A DNA stretch of 18,228 nt from Butyricicoccus_A sp963620595 (GCA_963620595.1 CAVFAY010000040.1:1-18228); one strand, 5' to 3'; positions 1 through 7,724 are shown, counted from the first letter of the stretch. Made by a program: numbers and translations. The notes: a model not told the origin generated them from the sequence alone.

Positions 1-45
1 TTCTGACAAACGGTGCTGAATCTTAGACAATAATTTATTGCGGCA

Positions 46-81
46 ACAGGCACTCATAGAGCACTCTCTGTGGGTGCCTGT
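46..81 (+). terminator. Strong hairpin, likely terminator of the gene upstream of the window
   Basis: Bases 46-61 pair with 66-81 over 16 base pairs (some G-T) around a CACT loop. Only a loose T-rich stretch follows, so it is a possible terminator or an mRNA-processing hairpin rather than a textbook terminator. It sits 38 nt before the start of the first gene. Confidence 0.5.
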
Positions 82-119
82 CTGTCCATTTGTTATCTTT
101 CGTTATTTCGAGGTTTTTT

Positions 120-392
120 ATGCTTCACTGTGCTGTAAAATTCTGCGGCGGCTGCAATCCGATGTATGATCGCGGAAGCGCCTACCGCAATATTGCTGAG
201 ACCCTTGCGGGTGTGGCCGATTTCTCCTTGCCCAGAGATGGCGAAGCGTATGATGTACTGCTCATCCTGCGCGGATGCACCGGATGTCCATATCTGTATG
301 AGGACATTTCGGCAACCCACCGTATCGTCTGTGCCAGTCAGAACGAAGCAGATCATGCGGCAGAGCGCATTGCAGCGCTGCGCACGCATTAA
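120..392 (+). CDS. Small cysteine-rich protein with CGGCNP and CxxC motifs, function unknown
   Basis: A 90-residue protein. I chose the ATG at 120 because GAGG (110-113) lies 6 nt upstream; an upstream TTG at 90 has no ribosome binding site. The N-terminus carries C4, C9 and C12 in the motif FCGGCNPMYDRG, and a second CxxC (C53, C56, in RGCTGCP) lies mid-protein, plus C71. No signal peptide or membrane segment is visible. Paired CxxC motifs suggest metal or Fe-S binding or a redox-active thiol pair, but that is inference. It is followed 78 nt later by the CoA-transferase on the same strand, so co-transcription is plausible. I do not recognise a named family and give no gene symbol. Confidence 0.75.
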   Translation: MLHCAVKFCGGCNPMYDRGSAYRNIAETLAGVADFSLPRDGEAYDVLLILRGCTGCPYLYEDISATHRIVCASQNEADHAAERIAALRTH

Positions 393-470
393 GTTGTAAA
401 CAGGATTTATGCTCCAGACTTGTGTGATCTGAAGCGATAAGTCGTTTAATAGAGAAAGGATTTGATACCA

Positions 471-2039
471 ATGAAGAAAGTACAGATTGTCTCTCCAGAA
501 GAGGCTGCTCTGCGCGTAAATGACGGCGATACTATCGCTACCGGCGGTTTTGTAAGCTGTGCCTGCCCGGAGACTCTGTCCATCGCTCTGGAGAAGCGTT
601 TTCTGGAGACCGGTCATCCGCAGGATCTGACCCTGTTCTTCGCAGCTGGTCAGGGACATCGTGACGGCACCGGCGGCGACCATTACGGTCATGAGGGTAT
701 GGTTAAGCGCGTTATCGGCGGTCACTGGGATCGTGCTCCGAAGCTGGGCGAGCTGGCTCTGAACAACAAGATCGAGGCTTACAACCTGCCACAGGGTGTT
801 ATTTCTCATATGTATCGTGACATTGCCGCTCACAACATCGGCACCATCACGCATGTTGGTCTGAAGACCTTTGCTGACCCGCGCAATGGCGGCGGCAAGC
901 TGAATGACTGCACCAAGGAAGACCTGGTAAAGGTCATTAACATCGAAGGTCAGGAGCGTCTGCTGTACAAGAGCTTCCCGATTAATGTTGTTTTCCTGCG
1001 TGCTTCTTACTGCGATGAGTTCGGCAACTGCACCGTACATCGTGAGATTGGTCCGCTGGACGTTACTGCTATGGCTCAGGCTTGTAAGAACTCCGGCGGT
1101 AAGGTTATCGTACAGGTTGAAAAGATCGTACAAGGCGGTTCCTTGGATCCGAAGCTCGTTGCTATTCCGGGCATCTACGTTGACTGCGTTGTTGTTGGAT
1201 CTGACGAAGAGAACATGCAGTGCCTTGGTATGCCGTATGACGGTGCACTGACCGGCGAATTCCGCATTCCGGTTGACGCAATTCCGTCCATCCCGCTGGA
1301 TGCTAAGAAGGTTATCGCTCGCCGTGCTGCTATGGAGCTGCCGGAGGACGCTATCGTAAACCTGGGCACTGGTGCTCCGGAGAAGATTGCAAATGTTGCA
1401 GCAGAAGAAGGCATCTCCGATAAGATGACACTGACCGTTGAGGCTGGTTCTATTGCAGGCGTTCCGTATGGCGGTACCCAGTTCGGTGCTGCTGCAAACG
1501 CACAGTGCATCATCCCGCACAACGTACAGTTTGACTTCTATCAGGGCGGCGGTCTGGATGTTGCATTCCTCGGTCTGGCTGAGACCGCTCCGAACGGTGA
1601 TCTGAACGTATCCAAGTTCGGTACCCGTCTGGCAGGTGCAGGCGGATTCATCGACATCACCCAGAACGCAAAGAAGGTTGTTTACTGCGGCACCTTTACT
1701 GCAAAGGGTCTGCGCACCAAGTGCGAGGACAGCAAGCTGGTTATCACCCAGGAGGGTGGCAAAAAGAAGTTCGTTAACCAGGTTGAGCACATCACTTTCT
1801 CCGGTGACTACGCAAACGAAGTACATCAGCCGGTTCTGTACATCACCGAGCGTGCTGTCTTCGAACTGCGTCCGGAAGGCGTTACTCTGGTTGAGATCGC
1901 ACCGGGCATCGATCTCCAGACCCAGATTCTGGATCAGATGGAGTTCGAGCCGAAGATTGCTTACCAGGAAGACGGTTCCATCAAGGTAATGGATTCCCGC
2001 ATCTTCCGCGATGAGCCGATGGGATTGGCTAACGTCTAA
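471..2039 (+). CDS. Acyl-CoA:acetate CoA-transferase, propionate CoA-transferase (Pct/YdiF) type
   Basis: A 522-residue class I CoA-transferase with the alpha and beta halves fused, the usual length of the Pct/YdiF group. It transfers CoA between short-chain acyl groups through a glutamyl-CoA intermediate. Residues TVEAG followed by GVPYGG place a glutamate at position 324, matching the known catalytic glutamate of Clostridium propionicum Pct. The N-terminal half has the glycine-rich DGDTIATGGF segment. The start at ATG 471 is chosen over TTG 462 because AGAAAGGA (453-460) is correctly spaced only for the ATG. It precedes the thl-crt-hbd genes, so a role as the butyryl-CoA:acetate or acetoacetyl-CoA transferase is plausible. 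It is not the shorter (about 450 aa) But-type enzyme; the true substrate cannot be read from sequence. Confidence 0.9.
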   Translation: MKKVQIVSPEEAALRVNDGDTIATGGFVSCACPETLSIALEKRFLETGHPQDLTLFFAAGQGHRDGTGGDHYGHEGMVKRVIGGHWDRAPKLGELALNNKIEAYNLPQGVISHMYRDIAAHNIGTITHVGLKTFADPRNGGGKLNDCTKEDLVKVINIEGQERLLYKSFPINVVFLRASYCDEFGNCTVHREIGPLDVTAMAQACKNSGGKVIVQVEKIVQGGSLDPKLVAIPGIYVDCVVVGSDEENMQCLGMPYDGALTGEFRIPVDAIPSIPLDAKKVIARRAAMELPEDAIVNLGTGAPEKIANVAAEEGISDKMTLTVEAGSIAGVPYGGTQFGAAANAQCIIPHNVQFDFYQGGGLDVAFLGLAETAPNGDLNVSKFGTRLAGAGGFIDITQNAKKVVYCGTFTAKGLRTKCEDSKLVITQEGGKKKFVNQVEHITFSGDYANEVHQPVLYITERAVFELRPEGVTLVEIAPGIDLQTQILDQMEFEPKIAYQEDGSIKVMDSRIFRDEPMGLANV

Positions 2040-2125
2040 TCTGCATTTTGCAGTATTGTAACAGGATTTCGCACGATTTTTGATGGTAAAATTTCGTCTA
2101 TTTTGAACCTTTTGCCATAAAAACC

Positions 2126-2154
2126 TTGTGATTTTCCGCGTTATCATGTACAAT
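2126..2154 (+). promoter_or_regulatory. Sigma-A-like promoter for thl-crt-hbd
   Basis: A -35 box TTGTGA (2126-2131) and a -10 box TACAAT (2149-2154) are separated by exactly 17 bases. The predicted start of transcription is near 2160-2162, about 84 nt before the thiolase ATG. This suggests the cluster is transcribed separately from the CoA-transferase. Confidence 0.6.
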
Positions 2155-2157
2155 AGT

Positions 2158-2195
2158 ATCGGGGGCAGGGTCTAAGATCCGACCCTGCTTCCGAT
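2158..2195 (+). promoter_or_regulatory. Perfect 15-bp hairpin at the predicted 5' end of the thl mRNA
   Basis: Bases 2158-2172 pair with 2181-2195 (G-T pairs included) around an 8-base loop. The hairpin starts at the predicted transcription start. It may act as a 5' stabilising stem, or as the terminator of the CoA-transferase gene upstream; the following T-rich tract is interrupted, which favours the first reading. Confidence 0.55.
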
Positions 2196-2244
2196 ATATA
2201 TTTCTGTATTAGTTTTTTACTGAAGGAAAAGGAGAATTGGGCAA

Positions 2245-3435
2245 ATGAATGTTTATATTTGTTCTGCCAAGAGAACCCCGATCGGTTCCTATGGCAAGAC
2301 CCTCAAGGGCGTAACCGCAAAGACCCTCGGCGTAACCGCTGCTAAGGCTGCTATCGAGCAGGCTGGCATCGATGTAAACGACATTGACGAGACCCTCACC
2401 GGCTGCGTACTGCAGGGCGGCCAGGGACAGAACATTGGCCGTCAGATCGCTGTAGGCGCTGGCGTTCCGATTACCACCCCGTCTATCACCGTAAACAAGG
2501 TTTGTGCATCCTCTATGCGCTGCATGAGCCTGGGCGCTCAGCTCATCAAGTCCGGCGATGATCAGGTTGTTCTGGTTGGCGGCGCTGAGTCTATGTCCAC
2601 TGCACCGTACGTTATGAAGGAAGCTCGTTGGGGCGCTCGTATGAACAACGTTACCATGATCGATCTGATGGTAAACGATGGTCTGTGGGACGTATTCAAT
2701 GGCTACCACATGGGCATCACCGCTGAGAACGTAGCTGAGCAGTACGGCATCACTCGTGAGATGCAGGACGAGCTGGCACTGGCTTCCCAGCAGAAGGCTG
2801 TTGCAGCAATCAAGGCTGGCAAGTTCAAGGACGAAATCGTTCCGGTTGAAGTAAAGCAGAAGAAGCAGACCATCGTATTCGATACCGATGAGCATCCGCG
2901 CGAAGGCACCACCATCGAAGCTCTGCAGAAGCTGCGTCCGGCATTCAAGAAGGACGGCGGCACAGTAACCGCAGGCAACGCTTCCGGTATCAACGACGCT
3001 GCTGCATACATGGTTCTGGCTTCTGAGGAGTACGTAAAGGCTCACAACCTGAAGCCGATGGCTAAGATCAAGTCCTACGGTTCTGTAGGCTGCGATCCGT
3101 CCATCATGGGTATCGGTCCGATCGAGTCCACTCGTCAGGCTCTGAAGCGTGCAGGTCTGACCGTTGAGGATCTGGACGTTATCGAATCCAACGAGGCATT
3201 CGCTGCACAGGCTTGCGCAGTAAATAACACTCTGGGCTTCGATATGGACAAGGTTAACGTAAACGGCGGTGCTATCGCTCTGGGTCACCCGATCGGTGCA
3301 GCAGGCTGCCGTATCTCCACCACCCTGCTGTACGAAATGATCAAGCGTGATGCTACCTATGGTCTGGCTACCATGTGCATCGGCGGCGGCATGGGCGAAG
3401 CAATCATTCTCGAGCGCGACGAGCTTTGCAAGTAA
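2245..3435 (+). CDS. thlA: Acetyl-CoA acetyltransferase (thiolase)
   Basis: A 396-residue biosynthetic thiolase that condenses two acetyl-CoA into acetoacetyl-CoA, the first step of the butyrate pathway. The active-site residues fall where the family predicts: nucleophilic Cys87 in VCASSMR, His348 in GHPIGAAG and Cys378 in CIGGGMGEA. Full length, with no insertions. The ATG at 2245 has AAGGAG (2229-2234) ten bases upstream. Codon choice is strongly biased toward a small set (GTT, GCT, CTG, CGT), as expected for a highly expressed metabolic gene. It is first in thl-crt-hbd-hbd, behind its own promoter. Confidence 0.96.
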   Translation: MNVYICSAKRTPIGSYGKTLKGVTAKTLGVTAAKAAIEQAGIDVNDIDETLTGCVLQGGQGQNIGRQIAVGAGVPITTPSITVNKVCASSMRCMSLGAQLIKSGDDQVVLVGGAESMSTAPYVMKEARWGARMNNVTMIDLMVNDGLWDVFNGYHMGITAENVAEQYGITREMQDELALASQQKAVAAIKAGKFKDEIVPVEVKQKKQTIVFDTDEHPREGTTIEALQKLRPAFKKDGGTVTAGNASGINDAAAYMVLASEEYVKAHNLKPMAKIKSYGSVGCDPSIMGIGPIESTRQALKRAGLTVEDLDVIESNEAFAAQACAVNNTLGFDMDKVNVNGGAIALGHPIGAAGCRISTTLLYEMIKRDATYGLATMCIGGGMGEAIILERDELCK

Positions 3436-3457
3436 TCATGTTATTTTTGTAAGAACA

Positions 3458-3484
3458 CGGGAGGGTGCCTCGGCACCCATCCCG
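3458..3484 (+). terminator. Hairpin between thl and crt, possible attenuator or processing site
   Basis: Bases 3458-3469 pair with 3472-3484 (one bulged A) around a two-base TC turn, followed by a short T-rich run. With crt on the same strand 63 nt later, this is more likely partial termination or mRNA processing that lets thl exceed the downstream genes than a full stop. Confidence 0.5.
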
Positions 3485-3546
3485 CTTTCTTAGCGTATAT
3501 GTTTTTCTAAAACAAACAATATAAAATATTAAGGAGAGCTACAACA

Positions 3547-4356
3547 ATGACTGACGTTAAAGTTGAAAAAAAGGGTAATGTAGCAGTCATTACCATCGAG
3601 CATATGCAGGCAATGAACGCACTGAGCACCGACATGTACACCCAGCTGGAAGAGGCTTTTGATACTGTCGCTGCCATGGAAGACGCATATTGTGTTGTCC
3701 TGACCGGTTCTTCCCGTGTCAACAAGAAGGGCAAGACTGTTCAGTCCTTCGTAGCTGGCGCTGATATTTCCCAGATGTCCACCATGACTGTTGAGGAAGG
3801 CAAGTTCTTCGGCAACAACTCCAACCGCGTTTGCTGGAAGATCGAGAACTTCAAGCGCCCGGTTATCGCTGCTATCAACGGTTTCTGCCTGGGCGGCGGC
3901 GTGGAACTGGCTATGTCCTGCGACATCCGTATCTGCTCTGAGAATGCTACCTTTGGTCAGCCGGAAGTTGGTCTGGGCATCACCCCGGGCTGCGGCGGCA
4001 CCCAGAGACTGGCTCGTCTGGTAGGCATGGGCAAGGCTAAGGAGATTCTGTATACCGCTCGCGGCAACTACACCGCTCAGGACGCTCTGGATATGGGTCT
4101 GGTTAACTACGTTTACCCGATCGAAACCCTGATGGACGAGGCTATGAAGCTGGCAGAGGAAATCGCTGCACAGGCTCCGATCGCTGTTTCTCTGGTTAAG
4201 GAAGCTGTCAACGTTGGTATGCAGACCGACATCAATTCCGCTCTGAAGTTTGAGGGCAACTGCTTCGCACAGTGCTTTGCTACTGAGGATCAGAAGTACG
4301 CTATGAAGCACTTCGTTGAGAAGAGCCGCGAGCCGAAGGTATTCAAGAACAAGTAA
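3547..4356 (+). CDS. crt: Enoyl-CoA hydratase (crotonase)
   Basis: A 269-residue crotonase that interconverts 3-hydroxybutyryl-CoA and crotonyl-CoA. The two catalytic glutamates of the family are present: Glu120 in GGGVELAMSCD and Glu140 in FGQPEVGLG. The oxyanion-hole glycines lie in VAGADI (around 71) and GGG (117-119), and GCGGTQRL follows as usual. The ATG at 3547 is preceded by AAGGAGAG (3531-3538). It lies between thl and hbd, the classical butanoyl-CoA pathway context, which supports crotonase rather than another hydratase/isomerase family member. Confidence 0.95.
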   Translation: MTDVKVEKKGNVAVITIEHMQAMNALSTDMYTQLEEAFDTVAAMEDAYCVVLTGSSRVNKKGKTVQSFVAGADISQMSTMTVEEGKFFGNNSNRVCWKIENFKRPVIAAINGFCLGGGVELAMSCDIRICSENATFGQPEVGLGITPGCGGTQRLARLVGMGKAKEILYTARGNYTAQDALDMGLVNYVYPIETLMDEAMKLAEEIAAQAPIAVSLVKEAVNVGMQTDINSALKFEGNCFAQCFATEDQKYAMKHFVEKSREPKVFKNK

Positions 4357-4397
4357 TTTTTTAGGGAATTGATTGATAAATAGAGGAGATTGAAATA

Positions 4398-5288
4398 ATG
4401 AAGGTTTCTGTATTTGGCGCAGGCAACATGGGTGCCCGTATTGCAGAAGTATTCCTGAAGGCTGGTCATGCCGTTACGATGATCGACATCAAGGAGCAGT
4501 TCTGCGAAGGCGGTAAGAAGCGTATTGAGGGCGACCTCGCAGGTGCTGTTAAGCGCGGCAAGATGACACAGGAAGAAATGGATGCCGCTATGGCAAACCT
4601 GACTCTGTCCATTAACCGTCAGGACGCAGCTGGTTCCCAGTTCGTCATGGAAGTTATTCTGGAGAGAATGGATCTGAAGGAAGACCTGCTCAAGGATCTG
4701 GATGAAATTCTCGACAAGGACTGCATCATCGGCACCAACACCTCTGCGCTGTCTATCACAGAAATTGCAAGCGCTGTTCCGGCACGTGCAGCAAAGGTTA
4801 TCGGCGTACACTTCTTCAACCCGGCTCACATCATGAAGCTGGTTGAGGTTACCCGTTCCATGCTGACCGACGATGAGACATTCAACACCGCTTACGAGCT
4901 GATGAAGTCTCTGGGCAAGACCCCGATCGCTGTTAACGAGGGCGCAGGCTTCGTTGTAAACCGTATCCTGATCCCGATGATTAACGAGGCTATCGGCATC
5001 TACGCTGACGGCATCGCTTCCCCGTCTGACATCGACCTGGCTATGCAGTTGGGTGCTGGTCTGCGTTCCGGCCCGCTTCATACCGGCGACTTGGTTGGTC
5101 ACGATGTAAATCTGGCTATCATGGAGACCCTGTATCGCGAGTCCGGCGATGCAAAGTATCGTCCGCATCCGCTGCTGAAGAAGATGGTTCGTGCTGGCCT
5201 GCTGGGTCAGAAAACCGGCAAGGGCTTCTTTACTTACGACGGTCCGTTCGGCAAGGAAATCCCTGGCGGCGACCTGACCATCAAGTAA
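4398..5288 (+). CDS. hbd: 3-hydroxybutyryl-CoA dehydrogenase, copy 1
   Basis: A 296-residue dehydrogenase that reduces acetoacetyl-CoA to 3-hydroxybutyryl-CoA with NAD(P)H. An N-terminal Rossmann motif GAGNMG (7-12) binds the cofactor. The catalytic residues match clostridial Hbd: Ser116 (TNTSALS), His138 and Glu150 (VHFFNPAHIMKLVEV) and Asn188 (GFVVNRI). The C-terminal domain ends with GLLGQKTGKGFFTY. At the usual DLVGLD site this copy has DLVGHD (His235), unlike its neighbour. It lies 41 nt after crt, with AGAGGAG just upstream, and 28 nt before the second copy. Codon use is as biased as in thl and crt, suggesting it is the main expressed form. Confidence 0.94.
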   Translation: MKVSVFGAGNMGARIAEVFLKAGHAVTMIDIKEQFCEGGKKRIEGDLAGAVKRGKMTQEEMDAAMANLTLSINRQDAAGSQFVMEVILERMDLKEDLLKDLDEILDKDCIIGTNTSALSITEIASAVPARAAKVIGVHFFNPAHIMKLVEVTRSMLTDDETFNTAYELMKSLGKTPIAVNEGAGFVVNRILIPMINEAIGIYADGIASPSDIDLAMQLGAGLRSGPLHTGDLVGHDVNLAIMETLYRESGDAKYRPHPLLKKMVRAGLLGQKTGKGFFTYDGPFGKEIPGGDLTIK

Positions 5289-5316
5289 TCAACGGCAGAC
5301 AGGAAGAGGCGATAAT

Positions 5317-6207
5317 ATGAAAATTAGCGTCATTGGCGCTGGCGTAATGGGCGCACGCATCACAGAAGTGATGATTAAAGGCGGTCACGACGTTGTCATG
5401 ATTGACACAAACCGCGATCATGCAAACGGAAGCCTGAACCGCATCGTTGCCGATCTGGCAATCGCTGTGGAAAAGGGCAAGTTGACCAAAGAAGAGAGCG
5501 ATGCAGCTCTTGCTCGCTTAACAATCTCTAATATGTGTTCGGATGCTGCCGGTTCCGCACTGGTTCTGGAGTGCATCAACGAGCGGTTGGCAGACAAAGT
5601 TGCCCTGTTTAAGCAGCTGGACGGCATTCTGGACGAGGGCTGCATCATTGGTACTAATACCTCTGCACTGCCAATCTCTGAGATTGCTCGTTCTGTTCCG
5701 CATCGTGCTGATCATGTTCTCGGCGTGCACTTCTTCAATCCGGCTCATATCATGAAACTGGTTGAGGTCACCCGTACCATCAGCACCGATCAGACAGTCA
5801 TTGATTCCGTTGTTGACATCATGAAGGGCGTTGACAAGCATCCAATCGTTGTAAACGAGGGCGCAGGCTTTGTTGTAAACCGTATTCTGATTCCGGAAAT
5901 CAACGAGGCTGTTGGCATCTATGCTGATAATATCGCGACCCCATCTGATATTGACCGTGCGATGCAGTTGGGCGCTGGTCTGAAGATCGGTCCGCTTCAT
6001 ACCGCTGACTTGGTTGGTCTGGACGATATTCTGTCCGACCTGTCCAACATGTATGAAGAAACCGGTGATCCGAAGTATCATCCGCATCCGCTGCTGCGCA
6101 AGATGGTTCGTGCTGGTCTGCTCGGACAGAAATCCGGTCGTGGATTCTTTACTTACAAGTATCCGTTTGGTCCGGAAGTTCCCGGCGGCGAGCTGAAGAT
6201 CAAGTAA
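5317..6207 (+). CDS. hbd: 3-hydroxybutyryl-CoA dehydrogenase, copy 2 (tandem paralogue)
   Basis: A second 296-residue 3-hydroxybutyryl-CoA dehydrogenase. It aligns without gaps to copy 1; my hand count is about 191 of 296 identical residues (about 65%). The Rossmann motif GAGVMG and all catalytic residues (Ser116, His138, Glu150, Asn188) are kept, so both copies should be active. Differences cluster at residues 31-40, 86-100, 156-176 and 236-248; two of these follow the beta strand that sets cofactor choice or line the C-terminal domain. Synonymous codon choice is less biased than in copy 1, which hints at an older duplication or lower expression. AGGAAGAGG precedes the ATG. Different cofactor, stereo- or chain-length preference is possible but unproven. 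Confidence 0.94.
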   Translation: MKISVIGAGVMGARITEVMIKGGHDVVMIDTNRDHANGSLNRIVADLAIAVEKGKLTKEESDAALARLTISNMCSDAAGSALVLECINERLADKVALFKQLDGILDEGCIIGTNTSALPISEIARSVPHRADHVLGVHFFNPAHIMKLVEVTRTISTDQTVIDSVVDIMKGVDKHPIVVNEGAGFVVNRILIPEINEAVGIYADNIATPSDIDRAMQLGAGLKIGPLHTADLVGLDDILSDLSNMYEETGDPKYHPHPLLRKMVRAGLLGQKSGRGFFTYKYPFGPEVPGGELKIK

Positions 6208-6223
6208 AAACAGTTTGTTTTCT

Positions 6224-6258
6224 ATCCCCTGTAAACGTTGTTTACAGGGGATTTTTTT
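6224..6258 (+). terminator. Rho-independent terminator of the thl-crt-hbd operon
   Basis: A perfect 13-bp stem (6224-6236 with 6240-6252), a GTT loop and a run of seven T (6252-6258), 17 nt after the second hbd stop codon. Confidence 0.93.
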
Positions 6259-6618
6259 ATCCCTACGCCGAATTTCATATGTTACCCTTCGTACGATCCA
6301 TCTCAGTTCCTGTCAGATTTTTTCTTATTTTATCCGTTTTATTTGAGACATTTTTATCTGTTTTGAAAAGTTTTTCGCAATTTTGCTCAATTCTTTCACC
6401 ATATCCCCCCATATTTATCTATTAAATTTTACAATTTTTCCTTGATTTGGAAATTATTTTATATGATTCTCACAAGTTTTGGATTGTCTTTCTGTGTTTT
6501 CTTGTTTAATATCAGAAATTTCGCATAACCGAGCAATATAGTCCGTTTTCATATTGAAAAATAACGAAACCTCCGTCATAATAGTAGTCATAACTGGGAA
6601 TTTTGTTCAGTTTTCCAG
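6259..6618. other. AT-rich gap between convergent operons, no convincing gene
   Basis: 360 bases, very AT-rich and T-biased on the + strand. It contains a + strand promoter-like pair TTGAAA (6554-6559) / CATAAT (6577-6582) with a 17-base spacer, and a hairpin (6593-6600 with 6612-6619) just after it. No + strand gene follows. On the minus strand a 24-codon reading frame (6325-6399) has a purine-rich G run at a suitable distance but is not otherwise supported. Confidence 0.6.
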
Positions 6619-7128
6619 TCAAAACATCATGCGAACGAACCATGCCGCACAGACAAAAGCCGCGAGATCTGCAAGCAATGCAGCTGGTATGACATAACGC
6701 GTTTTCTTTAGCCCCAAATAGCCGCAGTATACACTGATGGTATACAGACTAGTCTCTGACGCACCGAGCATGACCGCAGCGGTTCTTCCCTGCAGACTAT
6801 CCGCGCCGCAGGTGCGCATAATCTCCTGACCGAGCGCCAATCCGCCGCTGCCGCTGATTGGTTTGAGTAGAATCAGCGTGGTGCATTGCTCTGGAATGCC
6901 CGTCAAATGCAGCAGTGGCTGCAATGCCTGTCCGGCTAAATCAATAAACCCTGACACGCGCAGCATGCGCACCGCTGTCAGAATGACAATCATCGTCGGT
7001 AAAATATGCAGAGCCGTGCGCAGACCCTTCTCGACACCACACAACAGCGTCGGAAACACATCGATCTTGCGATACACGGCGTATCCCGCCGTACACGCCA
7101 TCAGGAATGGGAGAATCAAATTGGTCAT
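6619..7128 (-). CDS. spmB: Spore maturation protein B
   Basis: A 169-residue integral membrane protein of the nucleoside-recognition (Gate) fold, close to the usual SpmB length. Hydrophobic segments lie near residues 5-20, 40-55, 80-100 and 145-165, and the conserved KPISGSGGLA segment is present around 89-98. In Bacillus SpmA and SpmB are needed for normal spore core dehydration and heat resistance. The ATG overlaps the stop of spmA as ATGA (7125-7128), so translation is coupled. No strong terminator follows; the hairpin at its 3' end lacks a U run on this strand. Confidence 0.9.
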   Translation of the reverse strand: MTNLILPFLMACTAGYAVYRKIDVFPTLLCGVEKGLRTALHILPTMIVILTAVRMLRVSGFIDLAGQALQPLLHLTGIPEQCTTLILLKPISGSGGLALGQEIMRTCGADSLQGRTAAVMLGASETSLYTISVYCGYLGLKKTRYVIPAALLADLAAFVCAAWFVRMMF

Positions 7129-7724
7129 GGACTTTCCTCACAGATTTTGTTCGCTGAGAGGCGTGCAAACAGCCGTGCCGCTGTCAATCCGACAGCTACG
7201 GAGCAGACAGATGCACCCCAAACCGCCGGCATGATGTCAAAGGGCTGAGTCGCTCCCAATGAAGCGCGCACTGCCGCAACGGTTGTCGGAATGAGCTGAA
7301 TTGATGTCGTGTTGAGTACGACAAATATCAACACTTCATCCGGTGTTCCTTTTTTGCCGTACAGCCCATACATTCGCTCTATGGCGCGCAATCCAATGGG
7401 CGTCGCCGCATTGCTCATCCCCATAAGATTGGCAGTAACATTTGCTGCAACGCCTTCCATGGTCTCTTTGTCTTTGGATGCACGCGGAAACAGCAGGCGC
7501 AAAATCGGGCACAGCAGTGCTGTCAGTTTCTCACAAATACCGGATTTCTGCATAAGCTCCATTACCCCTGACCACAAGCCCATGACACCTGTCAGTGCGA
7601 GGCAAAGCGTGACAGCTTGTTCTGTCCCGTCGGTCACTGCCGCAGACAGCTCCGCTGTCCGCCCTGTCATGCAGGCTGTTATGCAGGCTAGGATTATCAT
7701 GCCTGCCCATAGAATATTCATCAT
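7125..7724 (-). CDS. spmA: Spore maturation protein A
   Basis: A 199-residue membrane protein matching SpmA in length and in the conserved LGMSNAATPIGLRAIERM-type segment (seen here as LMGMSNAATPIGLRA), followed by the NTTSIQLIPTT region. I start it at the ATG at 7724, because GAAAGGTG (7740-7733) is correctly spaced for it; a longer frame from 7775 would overlap the ribosome binding site of the divergent regulator. A second ATG follows directly at 7721. It is first in the spmA-spmB pair, and its start codon lies 53 bases from that of the divergent AbrB-type gene, so the two share a very short control region. Confidence 0.9.
   Translation of the reverse strand: MMNILWAGMIILACITACMTGRTAELSAAVTDGTEQAVTLCLALTGVMGLWSGVMELMQKSGICEKLTALLCPILRLLFPRASKDKETMEGVAANVTANLMGMSNAATPIGLRAIERMYGLYGKKGTPDEVLIFVVLNTTSIQLIPTTVAAVRASLGATQPFDIMPAVWGASVCSVAVGLTAARLFARLSANKICEESP

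Noticed and set aside
93..2153. Long minus-strand open frame (686 codons) opposite the CoA-transferase
   Set aside because: Shadow of the strongly codon-biased + strand gene; no recognisable domain, no ribosome binding site, and the + strand protein has its catalytic motif.
2209..3288. Minus-strand frame opposite thiolase
   Set aside because: Shadow frame produced by codon bias; the + strand thiolase is complete with all active-site residues.
6454..6552. 32-codon minus-strand frame in the AT-rich gap
   Set aside because: The nearest GGAGG is 17 bases before the ATG, too far to serve it, and no family is recognised.
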